A stretch of 64,000 bases of DNA from NCBI RefSeq assembly GCF_947179165.1, contig NC_077244.1, forward strand, positions 15,696,949 to 15,760,948, read 5' to 3'. The translations under genes and the position numbers were made by a program. Position 1 is the stretch's first letter; every line of letters begins with the position of its first letter. Shown here piece after piece: positions 58,121 through 64,000 of the stretch. The notes below the pieces were generated by a model that saw only the letters and a program-made list of their open reading frames with translations, made no database searches and had not been told where the DNA came from. The DNA is from Solanum dulcamara. Taxonomy: Eukaryota; Streptophyta; Magnoliopsida; Solanales; Solanaceae.

Positions 58121-60171
58121 TGTAATGACCCGTTAGGTCATTTTGAGAACGAGTCTTCTTCCCTTCATAAAAGACTCATTCCGTACATTTAAATTGTAAA
58201 TTTTAGACTATTCGATAACTTCATTTAATTAATTGATGGGTGATTTTAAATAATTAATTTAATTGATGGGCTAAAGTATTAATTTATCTAATACTTATAC
58301 CACTTTTCTTATATTTAATAAAATAGGTTAGTAGGGTTTGTTATTTTAGTAGATAATTAATAAAAAAAGAAGGAAATAAAATAATAATAATAATATATAT
58401 ATAATCTGATGGCATTTGCCATCAGAGGTAAACGAGACGCCGCCGACGAAAAGGAAGAAAAATTGGGAGAAACAAAATACGGAGGAAGAAAGAAAAGAAA
58501 GGGAGAAATGAAAAATAAAGGAGAAGAGAAAAATAGAGATTTTCATTCCAAAGCGTCAAGGTAGTTATTCTCATCCTTTCCATTAAATTTTCATGTGATT
58601 ATGAACATATTTTTAGGGTATATTGGTGGAGAAACAATGCTGAAATAAGAAACTATGACCCTAGGGTTCTTCACATAAAATCTTGATTTGGGGGTCGAAT
58701 AACGATCCGTTTTAGCTGAAATTTGACATGTGAGTTTATTTTATCATGAGTGAATATAATCAAAAAGAAAATTTCAGATTTGACTTCAATGACATAGAAT
58801 GAGTTAGTTTCAGAATTTTGATATATTGAGATAGATAATTAAATATTAGGTATATTATATTTTATAAATTCCATTAAATTTATTATATTGGGCAAATTAG
58901 AACCTAATCCTAGGCTTGAAATTCAGAAAATATGGGAGTTGACATCTTAAGTGGCATCAAAATTAGGAACATGATTATAGATTTGTGTGAGTTTTTGGGT
59001 CTAGGCTAGACATATGATAATAAGGGTGTTGTTAGTTTCGAAAGTCTTATTGTGATTATTCATTTGACTAGATTACGTTGATTTGGAGGACCAACGAAAA
59101 GGGAAGGCTCAAGTCCCGAAGTGATTGCTCGATTAATTAAGGCAAGTGAATTTCTAAACCCCAGTTTAAGCTTGTAGATGCTTGTATTTCCGTGTTATGT
59201 GTACTGGGGAGTAATGAGAATTGGACTGGGTTATTGACTGTATGATTGGCCTTAAAAATGGAGATGAGGGGTATAAAATGGTGATCTAATGACATGTATT
59301 GGTGGAATTGATATGTTGTGATTATGGGTTTATTTTGGACATGTGAAATGACTATGTTGATGTGGACACGCTCCGTGGCAGGATATATATATTGAGGGGA
59401 CGGGCCACACGCTCTGTGGCAGGTTACATGAACAGAAATATCCCCCATGGGTTCCGGACTGTGATTCAGCGGATGTGTACCAATAGGACAGACGTGCATC
59501 ATTTCATTGCACTGCATTGCACCTTTCTGATATTTGTGACTTTGTGTTTACCCCCATATTGCTCTGTATGCTGAACTTGACTTGGTATGATTTATTGACA
59601 AGACTATTGATGAGTATTTGTGGACTGTATTACTATTGTTATTGTACAAGTGTAGAGTTGGGCTGATTTTATGCAGGTTGTAGTTAAGGAGGTTCGGTTG
59701 GGAGGACAGGAGTACTTGTATCTATTAAGCTTTGCTTAGTTTTAGCTATCCACTTGCTGAGTACCGTATTGTTTGGTACTCACCCCTTGCTTTCACACTT
59801 GTGTAGGTTGTGAGCCCGGACCTGCTTGATCTTATATTGTTTTCCACTACAGCCGAGGTTATCAATTTCGAGTGTTGAGGTAGCTGTTACATCCATCTAG
59901 CGGACACCTCTTACTCTTTTATTATGTTTTAGTCCTATTCTAGAGACGAAGACATTGTGACTGTATTTCCTTTCATATTTCGGTAATGTATTAGTGGCTT
60001 GTACACGTGACAACCAGTCTTGGGGGATTGTGAGATTATTTATTTATTTTTGACTAAGTTAAACCTTGCTTTATCTCAATTACTTTCGCATTTACTTTCC
60101 GTTGGTTATTAGGCTGACTTATCTCGGTAGGTTGAGATGAGTGTCATCACACCCGGATTTGGGTCGTGACA
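58121..60171 (+). repeat. 3' LTR of element D
   Basis: 2,051 bp from TGTAATGACCCGTTAGGTCA to GGGTCGTGACA. The hairpin at 59759-59781 is a perfect GAGTACC/GGTACTC stem. Lacks about 190 bp of the GC-rich tandem region present in the 5' LTR. Confidence 0.9.
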
Positions 60172-60494
60172 ATATATTGTGAATATATAAATTGTTATAA
60201 TTACTTCTAAATTAAATAGATAACGATACACTATATTGATGATTGACTCAAATTTTTGAATACATCAACGCCGCAAAAAAAATATTAAGCCCAACGGGCT
60301 TGAACCGGCCCAGCCCGTTAAGCTCAACCACTATACCCTTAATGGGTCATGGGATGGGTTTTTAACATTGTTCCAACTGTAGAGACCGTCTCGTCCCGGC
60401 CCAATAAGGGTACCGGGTCAAACTCGGCCCAGCTCGATAATCGATGAACCAAAAAACAGACTAGCCTGGCCCACTTAACACCCATATCCAACAC

Positions 60495-60660
60495 TTCAAA
60501 CAATCTGAAACAAACCTACACTAATAAAAGATGTAGAAAGAATAGTATTAATACATCACACATACTGAGTAGACATCATACACCGACCTAGATTAGTTTC
60601 ACATAAAACATCATAGAAATCAACAGAAATTACTATGTAATTAAATCATAACATTATATT
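60495..60660 (-). mobile_element. Continuation of the minus-strand LTR split by hAT
   Basis: By position this is the other half of the target that the hAT element entered; its partner is 32220-32556. On the minus strand it contains CTACTCAGTATGTGTGATG, which recalls the hairpin region of the other LTRs. Assignment is inference. Confidence 0.4.
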
Positions 60661-60965
60661 TGTAACGACTTATTAGGTCGTTTTGAGTACAAGAACTTCT
60701 TATTTGATAAAATACTCCTCCCGTAAATTTTTAATGAGTATTTTGGATTATTCAATTACTACGATTTTAGTTGAAGGGTAACTTTAGATAATTAATTTAA
60801 TAGGTAGGCTAAATTTAAAATTTATTTAATACCCTATACTATTTGTCTTATATTATTAAAATAATTAGTGGGATTTGTCACTTTTAATACATAAGAGATT
60901 AGAAAAGAAAAGAAAAAGGAGAAGAACTCCTTGTGCGGCAGCAAAAAGGAACAATCAAAGGCTTC

Positions 60966-61059
<94 letters not shown>

Positions 61060-62701
61060 CCAATTCCTAATCCCAATGATTCTATATATGGATAAATGGT
61101 CATAGTACTATTATATTAATAATTGAAGTGGATGAGAAATTGAAAGTGCAAACTTCACATGGTTACTATAACGTTTTGTTTGTTTTGAGTTTTTTGAGGG
61201 GTCAAGTTTTAGTTTTTATCATTAACTAATAATTAGGTTATGATTGAGTAATGATGGTAGGGTTTGATATATATGAATGTATGGCGTATGGTTGAGGTTA
61301 TGAAATGGTTGTTTCCAGTGAATTGTTTATAAATGGATCTTCGTTGTTTTTCAAGATTTTTCTTATTATTATTATATTGTGATTCAAGTTTTGATATATT
61401 TATAGAGGTAGTTATAATTAGGTGTGTTGTATTATATAAACACCATTAGATTTACATTATTTGGAGGAATTGAGACTTAACCCTAGGCTTGATATTTAGG
61501 AAACTGATTATGGATTTGAGTGAGCTTTTGGGTCTAGGCTAATATAAATGTCTACATACTCATTTACTTATGAATATTGCATACTTGATAGACTGGGAAC
61601 GTTCTAAGGCATTGAAAAAGGGAAAGGCATTGGTGAATTAGCTTGCTTGACTTCGGTTTTTCAGTTGAGGTAGGCTATGGTTTATTCTAAATCATACATA
61701 AACTCTTAATGGTGATTGATAGTCATTGAGTAATGTGTGAAGTTTACTATGCATTTAATTATTGTGGTTTGCATGATTGATAAATTGTGGTGATTGTCTA
61801 TATAATCCCAAGACAGTGAACTCTATAATATTGAACTTGTCCTATCAAAAGTGATGTCTTGAATAAAGAAGTCTTGATGAAATATTATTAATGAAGTAGA
61901 ATATGATAGTAAAGAATGATGAATTAATTATATTCGGATTGGGTGTCACGAGCCGATATAATATTATTGGATCAAGTGTCATATTCCGGTACGGTAATAT
62001 TAAAGGAAAAATAATTAAATGACTTAATACTACCTAATTTCAAATAACTTATTTCCCAAAAGAGCGTGGTATGGAGGCCTGAGTCCTCATGTATACTCTT
62101 GATATTGTTGACTGATTACGTAATTATTTCATTGTCTTAACACTTGATCTTTATCTTGTTGCTTGCCACCTGTTAAGTGCTATAGTTGATTTTCTTCTAT
62201 TACTTTTTGCATATGATTTCTATTTTGAGTCAACCCATGATACCTACTAAGTACATGTTGCTCGGTACTGACCCCTACTTGTATTTTTCTTTCTTTTATT
62301 TTGTGGAGTGCAGTGAATGTGCCATCGACTTCGAATCGCCCTCAACTTTAGCCAATCTCCAGCATAACAGATTTCAGAGTGAGCTATCCTCCTAGCTTGT
62401 ATTAGAATTTCTCTTAGTCATGCATGATGTCCTTAGTATTCGGACACAGACTATTTTATTTGTTTATTTTTAGTTGTTTGATACTCTTCGTCTTGATGTT
62501 TTGAGATTAGATGTCCTTGATGTGATGACTTTTAGATTTTGGGGAATGTATGTAATAGACTCTAGTGGTTTTGTTAGTTCTTACTTTCATAAATTGAGCT
62601 TCTGCATTATTGTCATATTTTATAAATTAGGGTTTATATTGTTGGTTCTCCCATCTAGTAGGTTAAGTGGGTGTCTTTCTGGCCCATTTTGGGTCGTGAC
62701 A
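60661..62701 (+). repeat. 5' LTR of element C
   Basis: 2,041 bp, TGTAACGACTTATTAGGTCG to GGGTCGTGACA. It contains a (TA)n tract (60969-61058), decayed copies of the 33-bp repeat (about 61933-62000) and a partly paired hairpin AGTACA...GGTACT (62250-62269). More diverged from A than the solo LTRs are. Confidence 0.9.
60969..61058. repeat. (TA)n microsatellite in LTR of C
   Basis: About 90 bp of TA dinucleotides. Open frames over it on both strands are artefacts. Confidence 0.95.
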
Positions 62702-62917
62702 AATTTCGTATCAGAGTTTTAGGTTCGGCGATCTCATCACACAAGGACATGTCTAGTAGAGTTTTGTGAAATGGTACGGGGACATATTTATTTTTCTTCG
62801 AGAGGCTATAGGACCTTAGGAAAACTCTATTCCTTCTTTATTTTGTGTTATTACAATCTAATTGGTATCTAAGTGATACAAATTGGTAACTGACCTTTTT
62901 AACTCTATTTCGCAGAG

Positions 62918-64000
62918 TTAGCCATTGGGGCTGTAGCCAGAGGGGGAGTAAAAATGAGAGGTCACGAGAGAAAGCCCATCAGAGGCAGAGGTCAGGTAGC
63001 TAGGCCAGCCAGGAAATGAGCAGCGACCCCTTCACCGGCTGATGAGGTATCTAGAGAGGATGTTGAGGTAAAGGATGAGCAGGTTCATCAGAAAGAAGCA
63101 CCATCCAAGCCTACTCCATAGATGATCCACCAGGTTCTCACTTATCTTTGTGGGTTATTCGATCAGGGACAAACGCCCCCAACACCTCATATTCTGGGAG
63201 TACAACATGTAGCTATTATGGCTCCCTACATGAATACATCCTCAGGAACAAACATGTTTCATCGATTGACTACAGGGCCAGTAATGACTAGTGACCAACA
63301 TGATCTCTTTGTTAAGTTCTTGAAGTTGAAACCCCCAGTCTTCAAGGGTACTGAATTTGAGGATGCCTATGATTTCCTTGTCGATTGTCATGAGCTACTT
63401 CATAAGATGGATATAGTAGAGCGATTTAGTGTTGAGTTTGTGACATACCAGTTTCAGGGAGACACCAAGATGTGGTGGCGGTCTCATGTTGAGTACCGAC
63501 CAGCAGAGGCACCACCTATGATTTAGGCAGCTTTTTCTGACTTTTTCATAGAGAAGTATATTCACCGAACCTTGAAGGACATGAGGAGAGATGAGTTCCT
63601 AAATATAGAGCAAGGGAGGATGTCTATTGCAGCCTATGAGGCCAAGTTTCGTGTCTTAGCCAGATATGCTACTCAACTTTGCTTCAGTCCAGAAGAGCGG
63701 ATTCTCCACTTTGTGAAGGAATTGAGGTCAGATTTACATATTCCATCTTTGCAGGTAGCTGCTTCAGCAAATCTTTTCAGTAAGTAGTTGATTTTGTGAT
63801 AGAGGTGGAGGGGGTGAAGCCAGATGACTTTGCCAAGGCGACCACATTTAAGAATTTTCATAAGGGAGGTGAGTTTAGTGGTTCTTACTCCATATGGAAG
63901 AGTTCTAAGAGTTATTTGTCCCATCATATTCAGTCTTCATTGCAATTTCAGATGGAGGTCCATCAAAGACTAGTCAGCCTTTTTCTAATTTTGGGGGTTA
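62918..64000 (+). pseudogene. Element C gag, start codon lost, broken, incomplete
   Basis: Alignment by eye with the gag of A shows that the start codon and about 30 following bases are missing: CGCAG is followed directly by AGTTAGCCATTGGGGCTG near 62913. Then come TAG 63118, an open stretch 63122-63526 (KFLKLKPPVFKGTE, FQGDTKMWWRSH), TAG 63524 in place of Trp, another open stretch 63572-63787 (FSPEERILHFVKEL) and a frameshift near 63780. The rest lies outside the window. Where A has its first stop (16359), C still has CAG (63164). Confidence 0.87.

Larger units (their letters stand above)
60661..64000 (+). mobile_element. Element C: Ty3/gypsy of the A family, cut by the window end
   Basis: A 5' LTR (60661-62701), a degraded primer site (TCGTATCAGAGT, 62706-62717) and a gag region closely related to that of element A, running off the right edge. 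The 5-bp sequence before it is ATATT; the far duplication is outside the window. Confidence 0.9.

Overview
This is plant nuclear DNA, most probably from a Solanaceae genome. The evidence is spliced genes with GT-AG introns, an intact plant CKS1 gene, SINEs of types I recognise from Solanaceae, and long-LTR Ty3/gypsy elements of the chromodomain-bearing Tekay/Del kind. No prokaryotic, organellar or viral genome is present. I cannot name the species. Family assignments come from recognised motifs and from memory of the families; no search was run.

Left part (1-9453) is the gene-bearing part. It holds a minus-strand LTR end (1-586); a 5'-truncated, frameshifted but still intron-bearing LCB2 copy (serine palmitoyltransferase subunit 2, 836-5169) with an inverted-repeat element in one intron; a MITE (5825-6216) and a reverse-oriented SINE (6529-6732); and an apparently intact three-exon CKS1 gene on the minus strand (9190-8122) with a SINE piece in its second intron.

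Middle part (9454-27406) is one Mutator-like element (MULE) flanked by a perfect 10-bp duplication. It carries a plus-strand DUF1985-type gene (10089-12949) and, converging on it, a minus-strand MULE transposase pseudogene (26510-24054). A 9.6-kb Tekay-type retrotransposon (element A, 13680-23267, duplication TACTA) sits between them. The noncoding parts of the MULE, introns included, are full of a short palindromic motif built on GTTGTTTAAACAAC.

Then comes a solo LTR inside a solo LTR (28032-30104 inside 27892-31984).

Right part (32220-64000) is a nest of elements. A minus-strand LTR is split by a roughly 4.6-kb hAT element (32565-60486 with its guests). The hAT was invaded by a solo LTR of another family (E, 32844-47853). 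That LTR itself contains Tekay-type element B (33293-43530), which contains a small non-autonomous hAT (39477-40349), and a second solo LTR (E', 44780-47209). The hAT was also invaded by element D (51913-60171), a recently moved element whose interior has no usable gag-pol. Element C (60661 to past the window end) is a third gypsy copy with a broken gag. Target-site duplications were found for every complete insertion except the gene-region fragments, so the order of events can be read from the sequence.

The retroelement and transposase genes are all broken, mostly by stop codons of the C-to-T or G-to-A kind expected from deamination of methylated cytosine. The likeliest places for something undescribed are the palindromic motif of the MULE with its DUF1985 gene, a short LTR hairpin that appears to co-vary between LTR families, and short GC-rich hairpins amplified in tandem inside the LTRs.
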